From Ceratotherium simum simum (taxonomy: Eukaryota; Chordata; Mammalia; Perissodactyla; Rhinocerotidae), in the NCBI RefSeq assembly GCF_000283155.1, contig NW_004454206.1, positions 18,027,950 to 18,091,949 on the forward strand: a DNA stretch of 64,000 bases. Reading direction: 5' to 3'. The position numbers and the translations under genes were made by a program. Below are positions 1 to 12,061 of the stretch, one piece after another. Under the pieces are notes generated by a model. That model saw only the letters and a program-made list of their open reading frames with translations, ran no database searches and was not told the origin of the DNA. Position 1 is the stretch's first letter. Each line of letters opens with the position of its first letter.

Positions 1-50
1 CCCTTCCTTCCTTCCTTTCTACCTTCCTTCCTTCTTCCCTTTCTTCCAGC
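1..50. repeat. CCTT-type simple repeat
   Basis: The window opens in a pyrimidine-only run built on CCTT units with a few interruptions. It is a microsatellite cut by the window edge, so its full length is unknown. Confidence 0.85.
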
Positions 51-440
51 AGTTTTTGATGGTAAATATATTGATATTATTTGGAAATATACTTGCTTTG
101 TACCCCCTTCCATCCGTGTAGATATTTGTTGAAAACTCACTCTAAATTTCTGTTAGAAAAAATTCTTGATGTACATTTTTAAATATAATGGCTCCACTAA
201 CCCTTGAAATGTAATGGTTACCACTGCTTTTGCATAAGCAGGTGATAGAAAGGTGTAGAATTTCTCTCTATGGTAAAATGTGATAATGTATCCTTGTGCA
301 GAATGTACTGTTGCCCATCTATTTTCCTATCTACAAATATTTTCTCAATGATGTTCCAAAATAGGAAATTCCAACTATTAAATATTTAATTACTTATATA
401 TCTATATCTATATATATGTAGATATTTTGTGTGTGTGTGT

Positions 441-671
441 GAGGAAGATTATCCCTGAGCTAACATCCATTGCTAATCCTCCTCTTTTTTGCTGAGGAAG
501 ACTGGCCCTGGGCTAACATCTGTGCCCATCTTCCTCTACTTTATATGGGACACCACCACAGCATGGCTTGACAAGCGGTGCATTGGTCTGCACCCGGGAT
601 CCAAACCTGTTAACCCTGGGCTGCTGAAGCAGAGTGCACGAACTTAACCACTATACCACCGGGCCAGCCCC
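441..671 (-). mobile_element. ERE-type tRNA-derived SINE (copy 1)
   Basis: Read on the minus strand it starts with the GGGGCTGGCCC block, passes a degraded tRNA-like B-box and ends with the TTAGCTCAGGG...CTTCCTC 3' half typical of equid ERE SINEs. A 15-base TSD, tttaattacttatat, flanks it at 385-399 and 673-687. The stretch between the left duplication and the element (400-440) is a TA/TG-rich tail that has drifted from poly(A). This SINE family is one of the main reasons to place the window in a perissodactyl. Confidence 0.93.
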
Positions 672-1129
672 CTTTAATTACTTATATTCTACATATCATC
701 TTTTCTCAAAAAATGATTTGAGTTGACCACCATTAGCTGAAACCATTTGCATTGTTCAGTCACTCATGAGTGAAATGAAAGACATATATTAAAAGGCTCT
801 GTTAATCTGCCTACCTGTGCTTGTAGGAATCTCCCATTTTCCCTTCAGATTATCCTTCCTTGAGTTCCTGAGTCAAGAGAATCTTTTGATTTAGAATTAC
901 CTTTCACCAGTTTGCCTGGGCACTGTTTTGGATTTGTCTATTCACACTACTCCCTGATTTTTCTGAGTTTACCTTCACCTGAGAAACATCCTTAAGTTAC
1001 TCTGTTCCCCATGCCCTAAAACCATGAGTCATCTTTCTATAGTCTTGAATTTCTTGAATTAAGGTTAGTACTAATGTGAACTAGATTGTTGTAAATTAAG
1101 ATGTTAATTGTAATCCTCAAGGCAACCAT
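672..1129. other. Intergenic, nothing recognised
   Basis: AT-rich sequence with no open frame of note, no RNA gene and no repeat that I can assign. Confidence 0.5.
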
Positions 1130-1825
1130 GAAGAAAATAATTTAAAAACACATCATAAAAGAAACAAGACAAGAATCAAAATAGTACACTAAAAAGACTA
1201 CTAAACACAAAAGAAGACAGTAACGGATGAATTGAGAAAAAAAATAAGACATAAAAAACAAAAAGCAGAATGGCAAAGGTAAATCCTTCTTTATCAGTAA
1301 TTACATTAGATGTAATTGGATTAATCCATTAGAATTAGTGGGTCAATTCATCAAGAAAATATAGCAATTATAAACATACATGCATCTAACCATAGAGCCC
1401 CAAAATATATGGGGCAAAAACTGACAGAATTGAAGAGAGAAATAGAAAGTTCAACAATGAGAATTGGAGACTTCAATAGTCTACTTTTAGTAAAAGACAG
1501 AACAACTAGACAGATGATCAATAAGAAAATATAAGACTTGAACAACACTATAAATCAACCAGACCTGACAGACGTATACAGAGCACAACTTCCAACAACA
1601 CCATGTTACACATTTCTCTCAAGTACACATGGAACATTCTCTAGGATAGACCACATGTCAGGCCATGAAAGAAGTCTCAATAAATTAAAAACAATGAAGT
1701 CATACAAAATATCTATTCTGATCACAGTGAAATGAAATTAGACATCAATAACAGAAGGAAATTGTAGGACATTAGTACCAACCTTGCAGAAATAAAAAGG
1801 ATTATAAGAGAATACTATGAACAAT

Positions 1826-2131
1826 TTTATTTATTTTTTTTATTTTTTGTGAGGAAGATCAGCCCTGGGCTAACATCTGTGCTAATCCTCCTCTTTTTGC
1901 TGAGGAAGACCGGCACTGAGCTAACATCTATTGCCAATCCTCCTCCTTTTTTTCCCCCAAAGCCCCAGTAGATAGCTGTATGTCATAGTTGCACATCCTT
2001 CTAGTTGCTGTATGTGGGATGCGGCCTCAGCATGGCTGGAGAAGCGGTGCGTCAGTGTGTGCCTGGGATCCGAACCCGGGCCGCCGGTAGTGGAGCGTGC
2101 ACACTTAACTGCTAAGCCATGGGGCCGGCCC
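1826..2131 (-). mobile_element. ERE SINE (copy 2), inside LINE-1
   Basis: Full-length longer-form ERE in minus orientation, with the extra segment ccccagtagatagctgtatg between the tRNA-like part and the tail. The B-box complement ggatccgaaccc is intact. A 10-base TSD, ctatgaacaa, is at 1815-1824 and 2132-2141. It interrupts the LINE-1, so it is the younger of the two. Confidence 0.94.
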
Positions 2132-4265
2132 CTATGAACAAGTTTATACCAAAAAATTAAATAACCTAGATTAAATGGACAAATTCCTAGAAAAACACAA
2201 ACTATCAAATATGACTCAGTAAGAAGTATAAAATCTAAATAGATCTATAATAAGTAAGGAGTTTGAATCAGTAAGCAAACAACTTCCAACAAAGAAAAGT
2301 CTTGGGCCAGATGGATTCACTAACGAATTCTACCAAATGTTTAAATACCAGGTAACACCAATCCTTCTCAAACTCTTCCAAAAATAGAAGAGGGGGGAAT
2401 ACTTCTAATCTCATTTTATGAGTATTACCCTGATACCAAAATTATACAAAGATATGACAAGAAAAGAAAATTACAGACCAATATCCCTTATGAATATACG
2501 TGCAAAAATCCTCAACAAAGTACTAGCAAAACGAATCCAGCAGCATATTAAAAGGATTATACACCATGCCTGGTGGAACTTATTCCAGGAATGTAAGGGT
2601 AGTTCAACATACGAAAATCAATTTATGTAATATATCATATTAATAGAATGAAGAAAAAAGACACATGATCACCTCAATTGATTCAGAAAAAGCATTTGAC
2701 AAAACCCAGTAACATTTGCTGATAAAAACACTCAAGAAACTAGGAATAGAGGGGGAACTACCTCAATCTGATAAAGAGCACCTATGAAAAACCCACAGCT
2801 AACATCATACATAGTGGGGTAAGACTGAAAGCTTTTACCGTAAGATCAGGAATAAGCCAAAGATGTCTGCCCTCACCATTTCTATTCAATAGTGTACTGG
2901 AAGTTCTACCCAGGGCAATTAGGCAAGAAAAAGTAATGAAAGGTATCAAAATTCGAAAGGAAGAAGGAAAGAAGAATATCTCTATTTTCGATAATATGAT
3001 CTAATGTACTGAAAACCATAAAGAATCATAAAAAAGCTATTTGTGCTAATATACAAGTTCAGCAAAGTTGCAGGATACAAGATCAACATACAATAATCAG
3101 TTGTATTTCTATCAACTAGCAATGAATGACCAGAACATGAAATTAAGAAAACAGTTCCATTTACAACAGTATCAAAAAGAATCAAATACTTAGGCATAAA
3201 TTTAACCAAAGAGGTGTGAGACTCGTATACTGAAAACTATAAAACTTTGTTGAAAGAAATTAAAGAAGGTCTAAATAAATGGAAAGATATCCTGTGTTCA
3301 TGGATTGAAAGACTCAATGTTGTTAAGATGGCAATACTCTCCAAATTGATCTAAAGATTCAATAAAATCACTATCAAAATTCCTACTCCTTTTTTTTGCA
3401 GAAATGAACAAACTAATCCTAAAATTCATAAGAATTGCAAGGAACCACAAATAGCCAAAACTATCTGGAAAAAGAAGTGCAGAGTTGGATGACTTTATAT
3501 TTCTTGATTTCAAAACTTACTATGAAGCTATTGTAACCAAAACAGTGTAATACTGACATAAGAACAGACATATAGATCTGTGGAATAGAATTGAGATTCC
3601 AGGAATGAATCCTTACAACCATGGTCAATTGATTTTCAACAAGCGTGCCAAAACCATTCAATGGGAAAAGGACAGTCTTTTCAACAAATAGTGCTGGGAT
3701 AATTGAACATCCACATGCAAAAAAATTAATTTGTACCCCTATCTCATACCATATACAAAAATTGATTCAGAATGGATCAAATACCTAAATGCAAGAGCTA
3801 AAACTATAAAACTTTTTGAAGAATATATAGATGCAAATCTTTGTGACCATGGATTAGGCAGTGGTTTCTTAAATATGACAACGAGAACACAAGGAACAAA
3901 AGGAAAAATACATAAATCTGATTCTGTCAAAATTAAAAACTTTTGTGCCAAATAAAGTGAAAAGACAATCCACAGAATGGGAGAAAATATTTGCAAATTA
4001 TATATCTGATAAGGAATTCATATCCAGAATATACAAAGAACTCTTACTGCTCAACTACAAAAATACAAACAACCCAATTAAAATATGGGCAGACACAAAT
4101 AGACATTTCTTTAGAGAAGATATACATATGGTCAACAAACACTTGAAAAGATGCTCAACATCATTACTCATTAGGTAAATGTAAATCAAAACCACAATGA
4201 GATACCACTTCACACCTACCAGGATGCTATAATTAAAAAACAAACAGAAAATAAGAAGTGTTGGG

Positions 4266-4446
4266 ACTGGCCCAGTTGCATAGCGGTTGGGTTTGCAAGC
4301 TCCAGTTCAGTGGCCTGGGGTTTGTGGGTACAGATCCCGGGCGCAAACCTACACACCACTCATCAAAGCAGTGTCCCACATACAAAGTAGAGGAAGATTG
4401 GCACAGATGTTAGCTCAGGGCCAATCTTCCTCACCACACACAAAAA
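4266..4446 (+). mobile_element. ERE SINE (copy 3), inside LINE-1
   Basis: Shorter ERE in + orientation, starting ggactggcccagttgc and ending ccaatcttcctcacc plus an A-rich tail. The host LINE-1 reads straight across: ...aagtgttgg before it and attgttggtgaggatg after it, giving a short imperfect TSD. It is more diverged at the 5' end than copies 2 and 4. Confidence 0.88.
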
Positions 4447-5444
4447 AAATAATTGTTGGTGAGGATGTAGAGAAGTTGTAACCCTCATAAATCACCGATG
4501 GGAATGTAAAATAGTCCGAGCACTGTGGAAAACGGTTGGGTAGTTCCCCAAAAAGTTAAATATAGAATTACCATATAACCCAGCAATTCCACTCCTAGGT
4601 ATATACCCAAGAGAAATGAAAATATATGTCCAAGCAAAAATTTGTACATGAATGTTTATAGCAACATTATTCATAATAGCCAAAAAGCATAAAAAACCCA
4701 AGTCTCTATCAACGGATGCATGGATAGACAATATGTAGTACATTCACACAATGGGATAAATTTGGCCATGAAAAGAAATCCTACAATATGGATGAATCCT
4801 GAAAACTCTATGCTAAGTGAAACAAGCCAGACACAAAAGGCCACATATTGTGTGATTCCATTTATATGAATGTGCAGAATAGGAAATTTTATAGAGACAG
4901 AAAGTAGATTAGTGGTTGCTAGGGTTTGGTGGGAGGGAGGAACGTGGAATGACTGCTTAATGGGTACAGGGTTTCTTTTTGAGATGATGAAATATTCTGG
5001 TATTAGATAGTGGTAATGGTTATACAGCATTGTAAATATTGTAAAAGGCATTGAATTGTACATAAAAATGGTTAAAATGGTGAATTTTGTGTTATATGAA
5101 TTTTACATCAATAAAACGAACCTCTTTGAACATTTTTGATATATTGTGAATTGTTAGACCCAAATGAGAATCACTCATATTTTGCTGCTCAAAATGAGAA
5201 CTCTAGGTAAAAAGCACTTACTTTAAAATATAGTAAACATGCAACTCACACTTCTCTGGATGAGCCACATATTACAAAATCATAGAGTAGCCTGAGCATT
5301 TGTGGTAAGGCCTACAGGTTGGGTGGTGGGTGGCAGTTGAGGAGACAGTTAAGACTTAGAAAAGGCATATATCATTTCACATGTCAGATAGAATAGCTTA
5401 TTTATTTTTATATTTTGGAACATACTCTATACTAGAGATGGCTG

Positions 5445-5940
5445 CCTACTCCAAAATCCATTTTCTCCTTCTTTTCTAGTAATAGAACCTCTGATTTTTA
5501 CCAGAGCACATGGCTATGTAAAATAAAGACTACTTTTCCCAGCGTTCCTTTCAGCCAGTTGTGGCTTTCTGACCAAGTTCTGTTCAATGACATGTAAAGA
5601 AAATGGTGGCATGTTAGCTTCTTAGTAAACATGTTCAAAGAGACAGTTTTACTACTTATTCCTTATCTCATCCTTCTTCCTGATGGCTGGAATGTGGATT
5701 TGATGGCTGGAGCTACAGCAGTCATCTTGACCATAAGCAGTAGGCTAACAGTCATGGTGGAGAAGGAAGATAAAAGAATGTCCATGACATGTTCTTTAGG
5801 AATATGGAGATGCCTCAATTGTCATGAAGTTTCCATCTCCAGACTAATTATAAATGAGATAGAAATGAACTTCTACGTTGTTCAAGATACTATTACTTTC
5901 TATTGAATGATGGAGTGCCACAAACAGACAAACCTAACCT
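5445..5940 (+). mobile_element. Probable ancient MaLR-type LTR
   Basis: The order of motifs (a 'ttcccagcgttcctt...agttgtggc' start, a 'gatggctggaatgtggat' middle and a late 'gagatagaaatgaacttctacgttg' polyadenylation-like part followed by cctaacctt) resembles old mammalian MLT1-type LTRs. It is strongly diverged and carries no coding sequence. The family call rests on memory of the consensus and is weak. Confidence 0.35.
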
Positions 5941-6639
5941 TATCTGACTAGGGCTTTAATAAGAGACATGGGAGAGAGATTGACATGATTTGAACATTCC
6001 AAAAGTTTTTAATAAAAAATTTAAAAGTGAAAGGGAATATGTATTTCAGAGAAGATGTACCCAAGGAAATAACATGAGGCTAGGTCCTGATAGATATTCA
6101 GTAACTACATGAGAAGGAGGGGGAAAGTATCGAATGCTGTATTTAAACATAAGACACTATTTGATGACTTTCTTAAATACACATTCTCACCGAAGTTAAT
6201 GACAATTCTAAATTGTCAAACAATCCTGCGACGGTAGAGTACTCCTATAGACAGAAACCCACTTTACTCAGATTGGATTTATTGACTTTCAAAATGTGTG
6301 GGGACTATTGCCAACATATAGGAACCCTCAAGCTACCATGATATCGATACCAAGATAAAGCACAAAAAGAATCACCCGGAAAAAAAATCACATGCCTAAA
6401 GAATGTGCTCCTCAGCCTGATTGGTACAAATGTGGAAAACGTGACCCATTCTCTAATTCTGTTCTGCTAGATTGTTGCATAATATTCACTATAAAATTTT
6501 CTTTTATGTCTGCAAATGTAGGGAAAGGGGGAGTAGAGTTTCTTTTTAAGTAAATACAAATTGACACTCATAAATTAGATACAGAAAATGTAGATTAGCT
6601 CAACATCTCCGCACATGATGATGGTACTGCCAACTTGCC
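5941..6639. other. Intergenic, nothing recognised
   Basis: AT-rich, no credible coding or RNA gene and no assignable repeat. Confidence 0.45.
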
Positions 6640-6935
6640 CCACTTGTCAGCTCTCACACTCTGTCCCAGCCACATCTGTCTCTTCAGTTCCTTGAACATC
6701 CCAAGATGTTTCCCACCTGAGGGCTTTGGCCCAGCTGTACTTTCCATCTGAAAGGCTTTCCCTTCCCCTGCTAAATCCCATGTACCCTTCAGGGCCTGAC
6801 TTAAGTATGACTTTCAAGAAAGTATTTCCCGAGATTATCACATTGAATGAAATAATCCACAGAAAATACTTAGCCAGTATCTGGAATATACTAGGTTCTC
6901 AATAAAAACCTGTTGAATGAAGAGACTGTCATTGT
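6640..6935 (+). repeat. LINE-2 3' fragment
   Basis: The stretch 'cctgagggctttggcccagctgta' followed by a 3' end of the form 'tactaggttctcaataaaaacctgttgaatgaa' matches the LINE-2 3' end in + orientation. The 3' end is the part normally left from these ancient elements. Confidence 0.7.
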
Positions 6936-8189
6936 TCAGTAATGCAAAAAAAGTCAAACATGCAGGACACATTGAAAAATATACTTCTAGACAGAGCTTG
7001 AATTTTTCAGACATCTGCATATGCATAGTGTTTCAGTGATTTCAGTAAAGATTTAAAATATTGAGCTATAAAACATTTTAATTATCTTATGTGAATTAAC
7101 CGCTCGTATCTGGGCAAAAAGCCTTTGTCTAATTTATCTTCAGAATGACAGTTACAGAAAATTACATGTCATCAGCTCCTTCAAAGGAGCATCACATTAT
7201 CTGTAAGAGCAACGTGGCATATGAGGATGTGCATGGAACACATGGGGCATGAGTAAGGGCAGGTTTCATGAATTAAACACACATACGTTGTCACATATTA
7301 ACTATAGTAATAGACTCTGGGATGAATGTCTCCACGATATTGGTAAGTTAAACATAAAAGGTATACGTTTAATAGGAAAATCTTTTTCTCTTCTCTTTTT
7401 TTGTAGCAGTTTTTAAGCAGAGTTTAACCTTCTTAGACCGAGTTTTTACTTGGTGAATATTGACAAAGAAAGAAAAAGTTTCTGGGCCCACTTAATTGGC
7501 TTGTTAATTGGCTAGATAATGGAAAGTAGAATCAGGACTCCATTGTTCTTTTTTTTTTTTTTTTTTTTTCTTTTCTTTTCTTAACATTTTATTGAGGGAT
7601 ATACACCATTGTTCTTTTGTATTAACCAGAAGAATGCTATAGATCCTGATTTTAAAATCTGATGTTGTGACCCATCTAATCTTCAAAACTGACTCTGGAT
7701 CTTAGTAACATATTTATATTCCTTATATGAATGAGGATGAGAAGCAATTGGACTTGCTTTGAAGTCTCTGTGGAAGTGGTTTAGTGGTCATATCAGGGAT
7801 GAAATTGGGAATTACATTTTTAACAGTGGAAGTGTGGTGGATGGGGTTGAAATACTTATTGTTTGCCTATAATAGGTGAAATTGTATATTAGAGATGGAT
7901 GTGTTCTTTGATACCTCATATAATAAAGACTAGTATTAACAAAAGATGATGGTATTTCCATGCACCAACTAAAATAGTGTGGCCACTTGGCAATAGAGCA
8001 GAGTTTTCAGTTCACCTGGCCCTCTAGTTTTGAAATTATGTGACGTTTGGGTGAATATATAAATATAAGAAATTTGCATTATTTCAAAATTTATGCTTAA
8101 AGTAGAATTTTATTAATATTTTTATGCTTTGATATTTAAAATGAACACAATGCAAGTTTGTGTAAAATGTGACTTCACTGTGTGAGGAA
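6936..8189. other. Intergenic, with one very short retro-insertion
   Basis: AT-rich sequence with no gene. The only structure I can explain is the tiny poly(T) insertion at 7553-7605, listed separately. Confidence 0.5.
7553..7605 (-). mobile_element. 53-base retro-insertion, mostly poly(T), with TSD
   Basis: A poly(T) run, a few CTTTT units and then 'ttaacattttattgaggg' are bracketed by the 13-base direct repeat ccattgttctttt at 7540-7552 and 7606-7618. On the minus strand this is a stub ending in an A-rich tail, as expected from an extremely 5'-truncated LINE-1 or an L1-mobilised transcript. Confidence 0.75.
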
Positions 8190-8665
8190 AAGGGGAAGTT
8201 CCTGGGGTGTAGGTAGCCCTATGGTAGATGGTATAGCTCATGGCCTCTTTTCACTGGAGAAGGGCTTACATGTCTCGTTGACATCAGACTTGGCTATGTG
8301 ACTTAAGTGCTCATTCCTGCATTAAAATTATATATCACAACACTGTTGATATTAGAAGTAGCCATATGACTTGCTTTAGCCAATGAAACATGGGTAGAAG
8401 CGGTGTGTGTCAATTCTAAGCAGAAAATACATAATCTCATGGATCACCTCATCTTTTTCCTCTGTCACAAAATCAGCCATGTTCCAGATGGAATTTGCTC
8501 TATCAGCTTGGGTCCTGGAGTGAAGATAGCATGAAACAGAGCCATAATCTATTCATGATATCATAAGCAGGAAACACACCTTTGCTGTTATAGGCTACTG
8601 AGTATTAGGGGGTTATTTGTTATATAGCAAAACTTAGCCCAAACTGACTGATACAGAACCGAAGA
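8190..8665 (+). mobile_element. Possible ancient MaLR-type LTR
   Basis: Contains 'agccatatgacttgctttagccaatgaaacatg' style sequence and a terminal 'gctactgagtat...ttatatagcaaaacttagcc' part that recall old MLT1-type LTRs. Divergence is high, with no coding sequence and no clear TSD. Confidence 0.35.
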
Positions 8666-8924
8666 TGAAGAGGATGCTGATTACAAAAATGAATAAGACA
8701 TGATTTGCATCCTCAAGAAACTCATTTTATAATATGGAAATAAATACATCAAAATAATTACAAACAATATGTCAAGGGCTAACAGGACATGTGGAAAGTA
8801 CTATGATTACACTGAAGAAAGAGAGAAAAATCCTATTTAAGGGGTTTTGGGAATGCTTCATGTAGGAAATAACACTAAATTTGAATTTGGAAGGCTATGT
8901 AAAAGTTCAAAGATTTTTTTTAAT

Positions 8925-9220
8925 ATCTTTTTTTTTTGTGAGGAAGATCAGCCCTGAGCTAACATCCGTGCCAATCCTCCTCTTTTTGTGGAGGAAGACC
9001 GGCTCTGAGCTAACATCTATTGCCAATCCTCCTCCTTTTTTTCCCCCAAAGCCCCAGTAGATAGTTGTATGTCGTAGTTGCACATCCTTCTAGTTGCTGT
9101 ATGTGGGACGTGGCCTCAGCATGGCCAGAGAAGCGGTGCGTCGGTGCGCTCCTGGGATCTGAACCTGGGCCACCAGTAGCGGAGCGCACGCACTTAACCG
9201 CTAAGCCACGGGGCCGGCCC
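8925..9220 (-). mobile_element. ERE SINE (copy 4), full length
   Basis: Longer-form ERE in minus orientation ending gggccggccc at 9211-9220, with the ccccagtagatagttgtatg middle segment. An imperfect TSD, aaagatttttt / aaagacttttt, lies at 8909 and 9221. It is one of the least diverged copies here and so probably one of the younger ones. Confidence 0.94.
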
Positions 9221-9299
9221 AAAGACTTTTTTAAAAAGGAGGAAATTCTAGAAACAAATATCATGTTCAAAAGTATAGAGGTGTAAAAGGAAATTAATT

Positions 9300-9810
9300 T
9301 TTAAAGGAACAGCAAGAAGCATGATGTGTTTTGGGGATGTGTAATGTCTGTGCAGGCATCTGTAATATTGGGGAAAAGTTGGGAGATAAATCCAGAAAGG
9401 TTGTTAGATTATGAAGAATCTTGTATACCATGCTAAGAGGTAGTGAAGATGCAGGTAGATAGGGATTCTAATTTTATCTCTGCCATTAAATATCCTCCCT
9501 CTGAAAAAGAACATTAGTTTCTTCATCTGTACATGTATCTCCTTGATTTGATTTTAAGAACAAAAGAAGTACCTAATATTTAACAAATCTTTGTCCCTCC
9601 CAGACCCATCATGCTAAGGAAGTGATGTTTCATGTAATGAGGTGTGTTTATAGCGTTTTTTAAGCAAGTGGATGATGCGATCAGAATCATCCTTTAGAAA
9701 GATCATTCTGGCTGCATTTGGAAGATGAATGGGATGGTGGAATGATGAGAGGCAGGGACACCAGTCAGGAGTTCAGTGCTATAAAACCATCAAGAGATTA
9801 TGAGGCTTCG
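9300..9810 (-). repeat. LINE-2-like ancient repeat, antisense
   Basis: Phrases such as 'agaaagatcattctggctgc' near 9697 and 'gtagtgataatacctggc' belong to a widespread old mammalian repeat that I associate with LINE-2 read antisense. It is highly diverged and the boundaries are approximate. Confidence 0.45.
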
Positions 9811-10305
9811 AGCTAAGGTAGTGATAATACCTGGCCTTTCCCCTTTCTTCTTGTGAGTTCTTTAGATGTCATGTCCATACATCAATGCCCTCAACAGGGC
9901 AGGAGAGCACAAGAGAACCACTTGTGGTTTCCTGGAGTCTCAACTTTCCAAAGGTGAATTGATCCTGGCCCCTTGCTAACCACACTAGTTGATGTACCGA
10001 ACCCTCACTATTGAAGACCTGTATTTTGATACTTTCCAGGGTCTAGCTTTCTATGCCTCATTCCATGTTTCAAGCCCTCCCTTTCTCCACCACCTCTTCT
10101 GTCCCGTCCTCTTACCATTCTGCTAATCTGAAAAACCAATCAGTGTTAATGTGATAATTAGACAAAATATTTTCATTAATTACAGTTTCCACGTTTGCTT
10201 TCATCTGTGCTTGTGGAAGACTTTATTATCCAAAAATATTACTGCTATTACTACTGATTATCTTATTATTATATAATGAATATGATGTTGGGTTTTATTT
10301 TTAAG
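9811..10305. other. Intergenic, nothing recognised
   Basis: No credible gene or assignable repeat. Confidence 0.45.
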
Positions 10306-10307
10306 AG

Positions 10308-10478
10308 CAATGATTCTCAAACTTGGCTGCTGGTTAGAATTACCTGGAGAGTTTTTCAAACTGTTTATACCTACACCACACCCCACACTAATTAAATCAG
10401 AATCTCTGGGGTGGGATCCAGTCCTCAGTAATTTTTTAATCTCCTCAGATGACACCAAAGAGCAGTCAAATCTGAGAA
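10308..10478 (+). mobile_element. MER5A-type DNA transposon fragment
   Basis: Starts 'agcaatgattctcaaacttgg' and continues 'ttagaattacctggagag' and 'aatcagaatctctgg', the diagnostic order of MER5A (a non-autonomous hAT-Charlie element). A second element of the same type follows directly. Confidence 0.75.
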
Positions 10479-10479
10479 G

Positions 10480-10665
10480 CAGAGATTTACAGAGTGATTT
10501 GCAAGCTTTAACGTGCATACAAATCATCTGGCGATCTTGCTCAGCAGCAGATTCTGTTTCAGTAGCTCTTGGGCAAGGCCTGAGATTTTGCATTCCTGAC
10601 AAACTTCCAGATGATACTGATGCTGCTGGTCTGAGGACCTCACTTTGTGTAGCCAGGACTTACTG
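10480..10665 (+). mobile_element. Second MER5A-type fragment, tandem to the first
   Basis: Contains 'gcatacaaatcatctggcg', 'gattttgcattcctgacaaa' and 'gatgctgctggtctgagga', again MER5A order and orientation. The element directly upstream at 10308-10478 is the same type, so either two copies inserted side by side or a local duplication occurred. Confidence 0.7.
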
Positions 10666-12060
10666 CACCATTAATATCTCTGTTACAAAACCATTTTAGG
10701 ATATTTTAAAGGAAATATTATTATTTGTGATTACCAAGGAACATTTTTCTTCTTCCTTCTTGCTTCCAAGGCTACGTTTGGAATTTTGACTATGTGTCCA
10801 TTGTTGGGCCTTTCTTTTTACATTAAAAGTAATCGATCGAGGGTTAATCAAAAGCCAAATGTGCTTTACTTTAATAAAATACAGCTGAGATTTGTGCGTA
10901 GTGAAACATTGCCTTATACAATTTACCCTTTTAATAGGAACTGATGGTCTTGATATGTGAGAGGCTATGCTGTACTGACCCTCAGTCAAAGAACTTTAAA
11001 AGGATACCAAGCAAACCAATGCATAATTGTAATTAAGAATGTTAAGTTAACACTTAATAGATGCCAAACAAGGTAAACCCATTTAGAATGACTTTTCTGT
11101 CTGAAAAGGAGGTATTTATTATGAGATTAAATTTCATCTGCAGAATTAAAGGATGCCAATAACAAGTTACCTCTCTCACACATACAGTTCTATATATAAG
11201 AGAAATGTCAAACTATATTTTACTTACATTACAGTATTTCTAGCTTTGGTGTATGTTAGCAGAATTATTATGACAAGTTTAATTTCTTATTTGTGTGCAT
11301 CCTTTCTTATATGTGGAATGCCCACTTCAAATGCTGCTGAATGGTTATTGAATTAACTTTTAGGGTCTGATCCTTAATGGCACCCTTTACTTCTATCCAC
11401 CAGACTCAAGCTGGAGGGAGGTCACAGAAGTGGTACTGGACAGTTTCCCTTTGCCAGTCTATAAAGCAAATCCCACCATCCTAAACCTTGTAGGCTCCAG
11501 ACCATTTTTGGCTAAGTTGCTGAAATAGTCTCATGTTACACAATTTCTAAAGAAAACACCCCCCCACACACACACAGTTGTAACAGTTTCATACTTAATA
11601 AACTGTTAAATATGAGCTTGTGGCTCAAGGTATCAGGTGGAACTCATATCTTTACCTCTCCTCACAGAATCCTATTGAAATGACATGGTAAATGGCACAG
11701 ATAAGACAAATCCATTATAGCTTTGAGAATGAAACAATCTATGGGACAGAGATCTGGATAGATTTTTGGAAGATGGAAGGGAGACGTAGTTACATTGATC
11801 AATAAACCAGGGCAGAGGAAAACATGACCCAGAAAATACACAGGAAAAGGCTATTGAGAAGGTTGGCATTTTCTACCTGGCAGAGCCCTGAAAAGAGGCT
11901 CCCAAAGCAGAGACAGCAGGCATGGAGAGCAGGAGGGGGTTGCTGGATAGTTGTTCAGGTGATTAATTAAGGAACTGTCCATTGAGTGGCTTGCTCAGTC
12001 AACAGGAGAATGAAAAGAAATTCCAGACAGGCAGCTAGGGACAGTAGACCTGGAGAATAA
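10666..12060. other. Intergenic, nothing recognised
   Basis: AT-rich, with a short C/CA run near 11560. The longest open frames are under 100 codons, lack family resemblance and are not supported as genes. Confidence 0.45.
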
Positions 12061-12061
12061 C

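Larger units (their letters stand above)
1130..5125 (+). mobile_element. Old LINE-1 (L1M-like), ORF2 to 3' end, broken
   Basis: About 4 kb of LINE-1 in + orientation. Translated fragments follow L1 ORF2 in order: endonuclease-domain residues near 1538-1735 (NQPDLTDVYRA, HGTFSRIDH), reverse transcriptase near 2418-2630 ([20 protein letters not shown], then a [12 protein letters not shown] stretch), and the C-terminal region near 3730-4750. The 3' untranslated part ends near 5125 in an AATAAAA-like tail. Many stops and frameshifts make it a dead copy. Its 5' part (5' UTR, ORF1 and the start of ORF2) is missing, as in most L1 insertions. Two ERE SINEs have inserted into it (1826-2131 and about 4266-4446). 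The divergence and the older consensus suggest an L1M-class element, which is an inference from memory. Confidence 0.88.

Noticed and set aside
2418..2630. Reverse-transcriptase-like 70-codon frame
   Set aside because: Not a separate gene; it is a surviving piece of the dead LINE-1 at 1130-5125.
9010..9270. 86-codon minus frame similar to frames at 1921-2208 and 13826-14092
   Set aside because: All are translations of ERE SINEs, which share the same sequence.
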